This document shows positions 21,044-32,429 of a DNA stretch of 64,000 nucleotides, one piece after another. The notes below the pieces were generated by a model. That model saw nothing but the letters and a program-made list of their open reading frames with translations. It had not been told where the DNA came from and searched no databases. This DNA comes from Solenopsis invicta (taxonomy: Eukaryota; Arthropoda; Insecta; Hymenoptera; Formicidae). The stretch covers positions 14,406,346 through 14,470,345 of the forward strand of contig NC_052667.1 of the NCBI RefSeq assembly GCF_016802725.1, in the 5' to 3' direction. A program made the translations under genes and the position numbers. Position 1 is the stretch's first letter, and every line of letters starts with the position of its first letter.

Positions 21044-23396
21044 AATACAAATAATGACTATAAAATTGTTTTATTTGTTTAAATCTACTCCAAAATCCCT
21101 TTTGTGACATCCCTTTTACATTTTCGTCCACCATTTTGTATCCGCCATTTAAAATTTTTTCATTTTGACTTTAGATTCATAATCAGCGTCCTTGAAAAAC
21201 CCAGTATACTCAATTTCGCTTCATTTATACGATTTTTTAATATTTTCGTCCGCCATTTTTGATCCACCATTTTAAATTTTCAAATTTTGACTTCAGATTT
21301 GTAATCAGCGACATCGAAGACCCTAATATACACAATTTCAATAATTTTTTATAATTCTTTTATATTTTGGCCACGTTTTTGCAATTCGGCCCCACTGTGC
21401 GATGATGTCACGCGGGGAGGGGGAGGAACATTTCACGGCGTGTATTTTTGCCGTGCTGACCACGCCTTGAAGGGGGCGATGCCATCTCGCGGCGCTAATC
21501 ATGGCATAGGTGATATCACTTAAAGAAGAGCACTGCTCTCTCGCTTCTTCCCATATACATGCGCTGTCACTCCCTCCACTTACGTATGCCTTCTCACTCA
21601 CATGCCAATGTTCTTTTTTTCGTGCTAACCGCGTCTTGGATTTTGGTGATGCCGCTTCGCGGTATTAGCATAAATGCCGGAAGCGTACTTGTGTTTGCTC
21701 TCACGCTCCCTCCCATATATTGCGCTTTCACTCCCCATACGCTTGTCTTCTCGCCGTACGCGTCTTATTATAATCTCGTACGCTTGCCCTCTTGCTCTAT
21801 GCGTCTTAAAGTGTTCACTCGCACACCAACACTCTCAATCGCAAGCATTTTTACGGTCTGCAGTAGTAGAGGTGCTCGTTTTTGTGACATGAAGTAGGGA
21901 CGCGATCTAAAGTTGCAATGTCTTGCTCATCCATATCAACCTTTGTGCGTTATCTTACGGGAAAATAATATTATCGTAGTTTTCTATTAATATTATATAT
22001 ATTTTTTAATGTTATAAAACTATTTTTATAAAATTTATAAAACATTTAAAAATTTATAATTTCAAATTGATAATTTTAATTTTTACAACTCTCCATCTTT
22101 TCCCATATATAATTGTTATATTGGCAGTCAAAATTTCTCATGCATTAGATTGCGGTGTGGCATGGTAATACCTTATACTCCTTGTCCTTCTTCCCCCATA
22201 CGTGCGGTTTATCCTCGCTTGTTTTCTCGTTCTCTTCCATATGTGGTTTTTATTATATTCCGCACGCCAATGTTTTCATTTGCACGCGTTTTGTTTTTAA
22301 TGGATTTTCAGGAGTGGACAAAAATAGAAAAAATAATATCTTTGAATGTAATATATATATACATTTTTTTTTTTTATTTATTTTAAAAGTATACATAAAA
22401 ATAGTTTTCATATAAACAATTTTTTTAATTTTATTTTTTCAATTTGTACAAAATTTAAATTTATTTATAAATATATTAATGTGGTAGTGTGCGCACTGCT
22501 ATACAAGTCCTTGTCCTCGTCCTCTCAATGGTTATTATCATTAAATAAATCTCAAAAACAAAAAAATGTCTGTTTCTCCGATGTAATCGTAGCATCGTTT
22601 TCTATATGATGTATCATACCATAAATAATCAAGATTTTCTCGAAGCTTTTGTCTTCTTTTTCCGTTGATATTTTTTTCTTTATCTTGATGAAGCCAACTG
22701 CCTCTAGATCAGTGATTGATACTCTCTGCAAAACAAATTTTAAATTTAACAATTTAAAATACATAATATGTATAAAATAAATTAACAATTTAAATAATAT
22801 GAAACATATACTTGTAGCTCAGTGAAAATTACTTGTGCCTCCCGACGAATTGAAAGTTCATATGACTCAATACTTAATTCAGCCATATTTTCCTCGTTTG
22901 ACAATGTCCACTGCAGAATAAAAAAACATAGATTAAATGAAGAGTTTAACACGTGCACACGTACTTACATACACACCTTGAAAGAAACGCGTCTTATGAG
23001 ACCCGTTCATTTAAAAGAAACAATATAAAAGTATTATATAAAGTTTACAATATAAAAATATTAAACACAAACAATACCTGCGATGGTGTATAGGCCAATA
23101 AGAATTCTCTGCAAAGAGTCACACGTTTCACAATTTTTTCACTTCCAACTTGAATATGCTGTAAGATAAAAGTATAAAATTCCAATTAATATTTCGCAAA
23201 AAATACATGTATGCATGCATGCATTTTAATAACACACACAAAAACGTACTCCACCACATGAATATTTAATGCGTGAAAATGCCATTTAATGCGTAAATAT
23301 GCCATTATTTTAAGATACGCCAAAGACCAGTCCAACCCTTATGACTGACGTTAAGAAGCGTAGCCCATTATTATATAATATAAAATGATTGATGAC

Positions 23397-23451
23397 TGTG
23401 GGATTCAACATTGCGTGATTTATCTACGCGATGTTGAATCCCACACTCAAA
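23397..23451. repeat. Short perfect-armed hairpin
   Basis: GTGGGATTCAACAT(T)GCGT pairs with ACGC(G)ATGTTGAATCCCAC about 9 bp downstream, giving ~18-bp arms with one mismatch. It lies inside the putative intron between exons at 23,482 and 23,158. It could be a structured RNA or a palindromic insertion footprint. Confidence 0.6.
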
Positions 23452-23939
23452 AACCTTTAAAAGTAGTAATTTAATATTTACTAACAGCTTGAAACTGAGT
23501 TCATGGTAACAAAAGAAATTCAAGTCATAGTCACAGCTGTGATAAACATCTGTACCACACTGAATAGCTATCAGCATGCAATTGTTCGCTAAGGATAGAA
23601 AAAATAACCAGAAGTTCAATTTTAATTTCAATTTATACATTTTTTATTATTATTTCAAATTTGCGCATAACATGATTATAACATTTCATTTAACACATCG
23701 TATGCAATATTCACATTTGTACATATTATAACGATTTATTTGTCATTTAGTAAATTTTATGCAATATTATCTGAAGCATAAGCTATTAATTCACATTCAA
23801 TTTGTGAACTTTTATCATAAATTTTGCGCAAAATATTTACTGCATTGTTTTTATTAGTGATGCAATTCTGACGCAAGTAAGTTACCAAATGTTTATATTT
23901 TTCAGTTACATTATTCATATTCTGACACAGTGCAAAATA

Positions 23940-24860
23940 CCCTATGATCAGAAAGTACCGGGAATTTTTTATTTAAAAGTACCGCGCATGCGGGAACCGG
24001 TTTATTTTTTTTTCTTATGTTGGTACGACCTTAAGACGCACATCTGTCAGGTTTTAGTGCCATCCGATCATTAGTGTCTGCCTGGCGTTTGTTTACATCA
24101 GTCAACTTTTTTCATTTTGCCGCATTTTACCATGAATAATTTTGTTGAACAAAGAGTTTGTTTGAAATTTTGTGTTGCGAACGAAATTTCGTGTGCCGAT
24201 GCACTGAAAATGTTGCAAAAAGCATTTTGCGAATCTGCTCTATCAAAAACAAGAGCATACGAGTGGTATAAAGACTTTAAAAGTGGTCGTACAGTGGTGG
24301 AAGATTTCCCTCGTTTCGGACGTCCATCGACGTCGAACACCGATGAAAACGTGAAGAAAGTGAAAGAAATGGTGCTTGAAAATCGTCATACCAGCTTAAG
24401 AGAGATGTCTAGTGAACTTGGCATTGCATATGGAACGGCACAGCATATTGTGGTTGATGTTTTGGGTATGGATTCTTGGATTTTGCATGATGATAACGCA
24501 CCATCGCACCGAGCCCGAATTGTACTGAATTATTTGACCAAACATCAAGTAAATACCATCAAGCAAGCACCGTATTCACCTGATATGGCTCCGTGCGACT
24601 TTTTTTTGTTCCCCAAGTTGAAGTTGCCACTTCGTGGAAAGAGATTTCAGTCGATCGAGGAGATCAAAGAGAATGCGACGAGGGAACTAAAGGCCATCCC
24701 TTCGTCGGCCTACCAGGGATGCATGGAGGACTGGGTCAAGCGTTGGCACATGTGTGTTGCTTCAGATGGATCATATTTTGAAGGAGATAAAATAAATTTG
24801 CCTGAAATTTAACTCTATTTTGTTTTATTTAAAAATTCCCGGTACTTTCTGATCATAGGG
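23940..24860 (+). mobile_element. mariner (DD34D type), internally deleted
   Basis: Inverted termini begin CCCTATGATCAGAAAGTACC at 23,940 and end with its complement at 24,860. They are flanked by TA on both sides, as expected for mariner. At 921 bp it is shorter than a full mariner of about 1.3 kb because the transposase has lost its central part. It sits in the decayed spliced gene. Confidence 0.92.
24132..24812 (+). pseudogene. mariner transposase with central deletion
   Basis: ATG at 24,132 (MNNFVEQRVCLKFC). The N-terminal helix-turn-helix region includes ARAYEWYKDFKSG-like sequence (RAYEWYKDFKSG) and GRPSTSN. The frame then jumps from AQHIVVDVLGM directly to DSWILHDDNAPSH. Roughly 110 residues including the first catalytic Asp are missing, although the frame stays open. 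The remaining Asp residues are in HDDNAPSH and APCDFFLF, with the PYSPDMAP motif of DD34D mariners. Total is 226 aa against about 345 for active members. It cannot catalyse transposition. Confidence 0.9.
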
Positions 24861-25559
24861 TATACATGTTTGATACAATGCTCAAGTTCAAACATGAATG
24901 ATACAGTTGCAGGCTTCATGCAAATATAAATATTGTGTAATGTTAATTTTATAATATGTTCTTCACGCAGTTTAATCTGTTACACAATTAGTTCGTGAAC
25001 CAATAACAATGGTGTTGTTTTTGACTGCATAAGTTTCTCGATGTCCATACGTTTCTCAATCAACAATCTCCACGTTTTATAAAGTAGAACAATTTGATTT
25101 TCGCGATTGTCACTCAGCACCAATTCTACGTAGGATATATTTAGATTTTGCGTTGATTCTGATATCTAGCCATTTATAAAATGTAGGAGTTAGTGCAAAC
25201 CCTCAAAATGTGCGATGTGTATTGTGGTGGCGTTCTGTAAATAAGAATACAGATTAATGAGATGAGACAAAAAATATTAAAAAATATTAATGTATCGTGA
25301 TGGTGTTCTATAAGTAATAAAATAGGGATTTTATAAGAAACAAAATATAAAAAAATGTTTATAAAATAATTATAGATATTTACGATTTCTCACATGCTTT
25401 GGTTTGGATTGGAACATAGTAGTTCGCCATTTCTCTCCTATTTTTCATGAGTTATCTGCTAACAATGAGCAACTAATGAGAGTAACGTTTTCAGAGTTTT
25501 TTTTATTTTATAATCTCCACTACCATATCGACATTAAATGAGGAAATTACATATTTCAT

Positions 25560-26075
25560 GATGAGATTATACACATATTCAAACATAAATCTTGCAAGCG
25601 CTGACAGATGTGATGAGATCACAGGATAGTAAAACTCAGTTTAGATATGTTTGAATGTAATTTATCATTACAATGAAATCATTTAGTACTGCAGATCAGA
25701 TAGTAATGCAGTTACGCATTTTCAGCGTAAAAGCAAGAGCCAGTGTACAGCAGTTGCGATATCACAAACGCTGATACCACAGATCTATAAAATTATTATA
25801 GACACGTTTGAATATAATTTGATATTACGATGAAATCATAAAACAAATGTGCCAGTTTTGTATTTTTAGCAAGCGCCTGCTGTGACACGTATGAAAGTAA
25901 TTAAATATCACGATGAGATCATTTAATAATCTTACAAAGTCAGTGATATCAAATATACATATGAATCTTGCAAGCGCCGATTTGTGACAGCTACAAAGAC
26001 TTCAGACATGTATCAAATGATACACTGTAAATAACATTTAAAAGTGATGGTATCACTATAAAAAAACAAGATTGC
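25560..26075. repeat. Degenerate ~110-bp repeats
   Basis: Words such as 'CTTGCAAGCGC', 'ATGAGATCAT' and 'TTTGAATRTAATTT' recur at irregular spacing near 25,590, 25,650, 25,810, 25,890 and 25,970. Too diverged to define a unit. Confidence 0.4.
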
Positions 26076-26115
26076 GTTGCATCTCATCAATCTATGCAGT
26101 CAAGCACATTGTAAA

Positions 26116-27210
26116 AATGGAGCAAATGGAGCGTGATTTAGTGGAGTAATCCACACAATTGAATACGCATGAAGAGTATATAGCGTGAGAGCAACGTTGT
26201 ATCGAGTTCATCGAATCGCTGAATGGACACAGCCGTAGTAAACATCCACGATTGTCAATCGATGGACAATCTATGATTGCTTGTATCACGCGACTAGAAG
26301 GTTTGAAACAAGTGGTGCGTGGGTGGTTTGTGCAGATGGGCGCTGGATACAGTGCAGGACTCCGATGGAGTGAGATAGATACAGTTTTCGAAAGTCGTAT
26401 ACTGACTAATGCTGTGATCAATTTCAAACACATCGAACCTTATCAATTTTTGAAAAATGCGCACAAATTGTGCTTGAGCACATGCAAAGTGTCATGCAGA
26501 GACATGGCAACGTAAAGATAAATGTTATTTTTAATGGTGAATTTGTCGCAAATAACAATAAACGCGCTAATAAGTGTATCACAACAAAAAATGATAAATT
26601 CTTTCAATGCTCCGATTTGCATGAGTGGTACAAGTTACACGTCATCGAGATAATTCTAGCGTCGCTAGAGGAATTCCGAAAACGCGATAGCGAGTGAGCG
26701 TTGTCGCGTATACTAAAAACAGTAAATATAAACAAATATAACCCTTTGCATGCAGAATACAACATCCAGTTACCAATTAAAATTATGATAAAGAAAGCGG
26801 TAATTAATGTAAAATTAAATGACAATGTATGATTTACGTGATCAGTGGTAGCCAGTCTGCATCTTGTTGAAAGGAATATAGATCAAGGATCTTTATATCC
26901 ACATTATTCTACGGTATTAAATCTGAAAGACATTGAGTTTTCAATGACATTGCCACGAATTATAAAGTTTGAAATTCTTAACAAAATCTCCATCAATCTA
27001 TATTGCAACGAGGAAAAGAAATTATCGATTTTTCCTATACAACTCATCAAACAAAAAAAATGGACAAACATGTAAATCTGCTGTACGTGCAGAATGACAA
27101 TGTAGGACATTTCGCGTTGATAATGAATATATCCCATCTCATGAGTTCACAATTCAGTAAGAAAAAAAATAAGAAATTCTTTTGTGATCGGTATGTATAT
27201 TTTTCAGAAA
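26116..27210 (+). pseudogene. Polinton/adintovirus-like type-B DNA polymerase gene, N-terminal fragment
   Basis: Several plus-strand frames follow one another as if from one broken gene. They include GAGYSAGLRWSEID and VINFKHIEP, a shift near 26,455, then VKINVIFNGEFVA and LHEWYKLHVIE, further stops, then YPHYSTVLNLKDIEF, KHVNLLYVQ and NKKFFCDRY near 27,190. This order resembles the region upstream of the polymerase domain in insect genomic sequences annotated as viral-type B-family DNA polymerase. No exonuclease or YGDTDS-type polymerase motif is present. It stops just before the DD41D element at 27,267. Several stops and shifts mark an old copy. Assignment is from memory of the family, without a search. 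Confidence 0.5.
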
Positions 27211-28003
27211 ATACAAAAATATGTATATATAAATATGTATATATAAAACATGTATATATGTATATACAGGGTGTTTCAGACCACCCGTACACCCCTTTTC
27301 TCTTCGCAGGATTAGGACCAATCAAAAATATGTTCAGACGAAAGTTGTAGGGTTTCAAAAGATCTATTCAATGATCTTATCAGTTTGACCTGGGATGGCG
27401 TCGCCAAGGTCAGATCGAAATCACATTAAGTTTTTTAAATGAAACACCCTATTTTTGATTGCAGAATCTAATAGCTGGTGTCAAGACCTTTCCAAAACAC
27501 TACAAGAAAATTTATTTTCGTTGACTACTTTCCGAGTTGTGCGGCTTGAAAGTTACACTACCGCCAACACCATGTAAATAACAATATAAAATCACGCGTT
27601 ACGCAGAAAGCCGTGCAGCCGACACAAAGAAAGTAAACACGCGAGCCGGGCCAACAAAAACAGATCATGAAAAATCGTGAAAGTTAGCTGTCGCGACCGT
27701 AGATAGTCACATACATATGTATGTCATAATATTATGTAATTACATTATTACTTTAACGGTAGCACACGAGCAATAACGAGCGCGGCTTTCTGCGTAACGA
27801 TGTCTAACTCGTGATTTTATACATATTGTTATTTGCATAGGATGTAGTAGAGATGTATTCATCACAACGCTATTGTGACTCAACTCAACACGAGTGACAA
27901 TAACTCTCTCAAACTTGTCACCTACGTCTTCAATAACCGTCATATCAGTATCAATCGCGCAACAAAAATCCGACCCTCTTTGTTAGTCTAGGTTTATTTA
28001 GCC

Positions 28004-29065
28004 ATGTCCTATTCCAATGAAGAAGCATATGATATGCTGCTAATTTTAGGTGAGTGTCGAGGTACATTCATTGCAGCGGAAAGATTGTGGCGGGAACGTT
28101 ATCCTGATCGGACTCCTCACTCGCGAAATGTTTTTTCACGTTTGGCTAAACGAATCAAAATTAAAGGTGTCGTTCAGCCTCAACATAACAAAGATACACA
28201 AATTCGTCGTCCGATTATGGATGAAAGAACAGTGGAAATTCTTGCATCGACAGAATTGAACCCTTATGATTCTTTAAGACGACGAGAACAAGATTCTGGT
28301 GTTAGTAAAATCAGTGTTTGGCGCATTCTAAAAAATAACAAATTTCACTCTTACAGAATGTCTGTTCATCAAGCGTTGAATTATAACGATATTAGACAGA
28401 GACTTGTATTTTGCAACTTTATAAGACAGCAACCACTTGATTTTCACTTGAAAATTTTATTTTCTGACGAATGTACACTTAAAAGTGATGGATCTGTTAA
28501 TACTTGGAACTCTCGTTATTGGGCACAAAATAATCCTCACTGGTTGAGAGAAGTAGATCATCAAACCATTTGGAAAGTCAATGTTTGGTGTGGAATTATT
28601 GGAAGTCAAATCATAGGTCCTGTTTTCTTTGACGAAAATCTAAACGGTGATAGATATTCCGCCTTGATAATGACAGATCTTCCTGTCTTACTAGAAAATA
28701 TTCCTCTGCAATTGCGCCTGAACATGTGGTTCCAACAAGATGCATGTCCGTCTCATACATCGAGAGTTGCTCGTGCGGCATTAAATACTATGTTCCCCGA
28801 CAAGTGGATAGGCAAATACGGTCCAATCAATTATCCACCCCGATCACCAGATCTCACCGTCCTTGATTATTATTTCTGAGGAAGGATAAAAAACTTGGTC
28901 TATCATGAACGTCCAATTACGAGGGATAATATGATTCGTAGAATAAGTGAAGCAATTCGATCCTTACGTGCCGAGGAAATTCTTCGAGCAACCAATGATT
29001 TTCAAAATAGAGTTGATGCTTGCATCGCAGAGAATGGTGCTCACTTTGAACATTTAGTCGCTTAA
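28004..29065 (+). pseudogene. DD41D transposase, one nonsense codon
   Basis: ATG at 28,004 opens a frame of 353 codons if one TGA (28,877-28,879) is ignored. Helix-turn-helix segments lie in residues 1-120 (FIAAERLWRERYPDR, SVWRILKNN). Catalytic residues are Asp155 (LFSDECTL), Asp246 (FQQDACPSH) and Asp288 (VLDYYF). There are 41 residues between the last two, so this is a DD41D enzyme rather than DD34D. The TGA follows directly after YYF, where copy 2 has TGG, and removes the last ~60 residues. Those residues end in HFEHLVA. Confidence 0.88.
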
Positions 29066-29089
29066 CAAAACATACACTCATTCATTCCC

Positions 29090-29376
29090 GAACGTGAGAG
29101 GCAAGGGGACTCACATGAATCAAGCACCCCAAACGTGAGAGGCAAGGGGACTCACGTGAATCAAGCACCTCAAACGTGAGAGGCAAGGGGACTCACGTGA
29201 ATCAAGCACCCCAAACGTGAGAGGCAAGGGGACTCACGTGAATCAAGCACCCCAAACGTGAGAGGCAAGGGGACTCACGTGAATCAAGCACCCCAAACGT
29301 GAGAGGCAAGGGGACTCACGTGAATCAAGCACCCCAAACGTGAGAGGCAAGGGGACTCACGTGAATCAAGCACCCC
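29090..29376. repeat. 41-bp minisatellite, 7 copies
   Basis: Unit AAACGTGAGAGGCAAGGGGA plus 21 bp, nearly identical between copies and contained in the DD41D element after the transposase stop. The matching array in copy 2 (35,838-35,998) has 4 units. Confidence 0.95.
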
Positions 29377-29937
29377 AATGGGATGAAATTCTCGTCACGT
29401 CCACGTCGTTCATTCTGGATAATGCTAAGCACGGGAAAATGCATACAGTCAATCTGGACATGATTGATCATCAAACATAATCAATCCAGTTAATAAACAA
29501 AAGCCGAGTACATAAAACTTTGACTCCCCTTTTCCTCCCCCATATACATACGCATGCACGTATGCACACACCCACACACAAGATTAAATCCGACTAAGTA
29601 ACCACCACATGGTACATCTTGAGTAATGCTGATGCTGGCGGTAGTGTAACTTTCAAGCCGCACAACTCGGAAAGTAGTCAACGAAAATAAACATTCTTAT
29701 AGTGTTTTGGAAAGGTCTTGACACCAGCTATTAGATTCTGGAATCAAAAATAGGGTGTTCCATTTAAAAAACTTAATGTGATTTCGATCTGACCTCGGCG
29801 ACGCCATCCAAGGTCAAACTGATAAGATCATTGAATAGATCTTTTGAAACCCTACAACTTTCGTCTAAACATATTTTTGATTGGTCCTAATCCTGCGAAG
29901 AGAAAAGGGGTGTACGGGTGGTCTGAAACACCCTGTA

Positions 29938-30533
29938 TAATTATTGGTTACAATGTCAAAAAGATGGTTTAAAATAAAAAATATATAAACGTGGTTTATT
30001 TTTATTTTTCCCTGTAATATATAAGTAATTTGTAGACGTTAAAAGTTTGATAATAGTGTGGTTGACGTGTCAACCATACTTTTATAAAACGTCTAATGTA
30101 CTACACTCGAACGTTTGTAGTACAATGTAGTAGTATGATAGACGTACAATGTACGATAGACCTATGGTAGACATACAACAGATGGGAGACGTACGGTAGA
30201 CGTAGACGTATAATAGATGTTTGATATCGATTCAATAGACGTATGATGCACGTTCAATAGTGCAATCATGTTATATAGTAAAAAATGTTTAATATGCAAC
30301 GGTCACTTGGTGTGAGACACTGCCATACCTCTTAATAAAACGTATCTCTCTTGTGTTATCAAAAATTTGAGCTGCATGGTAAGATAAAAACTTGCTTAGA
30401 GGTGTTCTAACTTTACTATGAGAACAATAAGGCATCAATGTCGAGAAGATAAATCACGTACATTTTGATTGTAAAAATAAATAGGCACTGCTTGCATTAA
30501 TCTGTCAGTCAGTCAGTTAGTTAGTCAGTCACC
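29938..30533. other. Spacer with degenerate TAGACGTA-type repeats and (CAGT)n
   Basis: 30,030-30,260 holds many copies of GTAGACGT / ATAGACGTA at irregular 10-20 bp spacing. 30,503-30,530 is a CAGT/TAGT tetranucleotide run. No gene seen. Confidence 0.55.
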
Positions 30534-30815
30534 ATGAATTGTGACAAATGTCACGAGTATTTTACTCCCTCAAAATGTTACGCGTGTATGCGTTATCACT
30601 GGGCGAGAGAACGCTACCATTTGCTCGGGAGAAATGTACAAATAGTTCAACCCTCGATCAGGGAGCTTCCCCGAGTGGTTGTAGTGAGCAGAGTGGCACC
30701 TCATTTATGAAATAAGTCGTTATTATGGTGGCAACTGGCTGACCCAGAAATGGAGGCGTATAATCAAGCGTTTCACTCCCAATCTTTTCCGGATCGAGAT
30801 AAATACAACCAGTAG
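30534..30815 (+). pseudogene. Small zinc-ribbon-like protein remnant
   Basis: ATG at 30,534 opens MNCDKCHEYFTPSKCYACMR, with two CxxC pairs 8 residues apart that could bind one zinc. A basic segment WARERYHLLGRNV and a hydrophobic LPRVVVVSRV follow before TGA at 30,708-30,710. The frame continues without further stops (LLWWQLADPEMEAYNQAFHS) to TAG at 30,813-30,815, so a ~93-aa protein with one nonsense codon is likely. Family not recognised. It lies just outside copy B of element X and 3.3 kb from the Polinton-like fragment, and may share its origin. Confidence 0.4.
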
Positions 30816-32195
30816 TCATCGGGTGGTACGGATTGTGCCACCCCGCTTTTAAGGTAAGTTTCCCTTCTCTTTTCCATAATTTTTTTACTACGCTTATAAT
30901 CTATTAGTTAATTTATCGCTTATCTTAATGACTAGGCGGAGAAAAATAAGCAGGAAAAGGACAAAGAAAATAACGTGTCGCCACGTCACACCATTTACAT
31001 TTTATTAATTTATCTTCATATTTTCTTTTCATGTAATTTTTTTTATATAATTTTTTTCTTTTTTTTCTTTTTAATGATTTTTTTTAAATTTCTAATTTTC
31101 TTATAATTTTTCAAATATTTTTACAACATTTTAAAAATAAATACATAAAATATTATAAGAAAAAATTGCTATAATATTATTATTACTTCCCTGTCCTTGT
31201 CACACCATTTCTTATTCTTTAGATTAATAAGAAACTCGTGCAAATAAAAGCGTAAGGTATAAGATAAGCTGCGTATGGGAGAGCACGAGCAAAGATAAAC
31301 TGCACATATAGAGGAAGGAGGACAAGGAGAATGATGCATCACCATGCCACACCACAATACAATGCATGAAACATTTTGACTGCCAATATAACAATTATAT
31401 CTGGGAAAAGATTGAGAGTTGTAAAAATTAAAATTATAAATTTGAAATTATAAATTTTTTAAATGCTTTATAAATTTTATAAAAATAGTTTTATAACATT
31501 AAAAAATATATATATAATATTATTAGAAAACTGCAATAATATTATTTCCCCGTAAGATAACGCACAAAAATTGATATAAGTGAGCAAGACATTGCGGCGT
31601 TAAGTCTCCCCCACTTCATGTCGCAAAACGAGCACCTCCAATACTGTAGACCGTAAAAATGCTTGCAATTGAGAATGTTGGTGTGCAAGTGAGCACTTTG
31701 AGACGCGTACGAGCAAGAGAGTAAGCGTACGAGATTATAATAAGACATGTATGAGCGAGAGGACAAGCGTACAGGGAGGAAGTGAAAGTGCAATATATAA
31801 GAGGGAGGGAGAAAGCAAACACACTAGCGCTTCCGACATCTATGCTAACACAACGAGGCAGCATTAACCCTTTCCAAGGTGCGGTTAGCACGGCAAAGAG
31901 AACATTGGCGTGCAAGCAAGAAGGCATACGTACGTGGAGGGAGTGAGAGCGCACGTATATAGGAGAAAGTGAGAAAACAGTGCTCTTCCTTAAGTAATGT
32001 TATCTATGCCATAATTAGTGCCGCAAGGTAGCATTGCCCCCTTCAAGGCGTGGTTTCACGGCAAAAATACACGCCGTGAAATGTTTCTCCCGCTCCCCGC
32101 GTGACGTCATTTCGGTCAGTACGACAAAGACGTGCGCCGTAAAATTCTCCCTGCCCCCGCACTTCCCTCAGATCCCAGAGTTCAAATCCGCCCTA

Positions 32196-32305
32196 CTATA
32201 ATATTGCCAATAAACGATTTTGGCGCTATTTACTGCATTACGGAAGGGATATCGTTAAAATACTCTCAAACTTTAGCTGCGCGCCGATGAACAGCAATAG
32301 TTTGT
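32196..32305. repeat. Single monomer of the 109-bp satellite
   Basis: Contains 'GGCGCTATTTACTGCATTAC' and 'GATATCGTTAAAATACT', closest to the last monomers of the copy A array (17,430-17,510). It sits between the two conserved X halves, as in copy A. Confidence 0.8.
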
Positions 32306-32429
32306 TACGTCCCGGAAGATCGACTTTCCAATTCCACGCGTACCTTGGTCGTAAAGAAAAGGGGTGCTCTCTTTTTAAGGCAACCTGGGCCGACTGGGAT
32401 GTCGAGAGCTTGGTTTGATAAAGCTACTG

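Larger units (their letters stand above)
17637..21399 (+). mobile_element. Transib DNA transposon with duplicated left terminus
   Basis: Ends are inverted and start CACAGTGGGGCCGAATTGCA at both sides; the right end is CACTGTG at 21,393-21,399. It is flanked by a 5-bp duplication CGATG (17,632-17,636 and 21,400-21,404). Copy B of element X, near 32,100-32,120, reads straight through as the empty site. The encoded protein matches Transib transposase, the relative of RAG1. The left terminus occurs twice: 17,637-17,719 and 18,129-18,211, separated by ~410 bp of the neighbouring satellite. Confidence 0.9.
10700..22480 (+). mobile_element. Element X, copy A (unclassified; carries satellite and Transib)
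   Basis: From about 10,700 the sequence is similar, in inverted orientation, to 37,950 down to 30,900. Shared blocks include 10,900-11,010 with 35,100-35,200, 12,780-13,310 with 33,100-33,600, 13,387-13,980 with 32,430-33,011, 21,400-21,980 with 31,560-32,110 and 22,040-22,320 with 31,180-31,480. Several small protein-coding remnants occur in the same order in both. Copy A contains two insertions absent from copy B: a ~3.5-kb satellite expansion and Transib. No RT, integrase or transposase of its own is visible, so it could be a non-autonomous large transposon, a virus-derived element or a segmental duplication. Ends are approximate. Confidence 0.65.
22620..25200 (-). pseudogene. Decayed multi-exon gene, interrupted by mariner
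   Basis: Four minus-strand exons have canonical borders and compatible phases: 23,588-23,482 (NNCMLIAIQC...ELSFKLL), 23,158-23,078 (HIQVGSEKIVKR...), 22,910-22,812 (WTLSNEENMAEL...) and 22,725-22,620 (RVSITDLEAVGF...KILIIY). The last donor is less certain. Further upstream, 25,190-24,863 reads ENQIVLLYKTWRLLIEKRMD in frame but with two in-frame stops. 23,936-23,740 reads NMNNVTEKYKHLVTYLRQ to a stop. A mariner at 23,940-24,860 separates these two parts. The protein looks helical and charged; I do not recognise it. Exons a-d may persist because decay is recent, or this may be a duplicated gene fragment. Confidence 0.55.
27267..29935 (+). mobile_element. DD41D Tc1/mariner-type element, copy 1
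   Basis: Inverted termini of about 310 bp start CAGGGTGTTTCAGACCACCC and are flanked by TA (27,265-27,266 and 29,936-29,937). It contains a transposase frame at 28,004-29,065, a 41-bp minisatellite and the right arm. A near-identical copy lies inverted at 35,276-37,821, indicating recent activity of the family. Confidence 0.92.

Noticed and set aside
27740..27943. 67-aa frame, also present at 37,145-37,348
   Set aside because: Present in both places only because both are copies of the same DD41D element; upstream of and antisense to its transposase, no domain.
29090..29376. Regular 41-bp direct repeats resembling a CRISPR array
   Set aside because: No unique spacers between repeats, no cas genes, eukaryotic transposon context; it is a minisatellite.
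29490..29681. 63-aa frame, also at 35,530-35,721
   Set aside because: Runs through the subterminal inverted arm of the DD41D element; repeated by element homology, not gene conservation.
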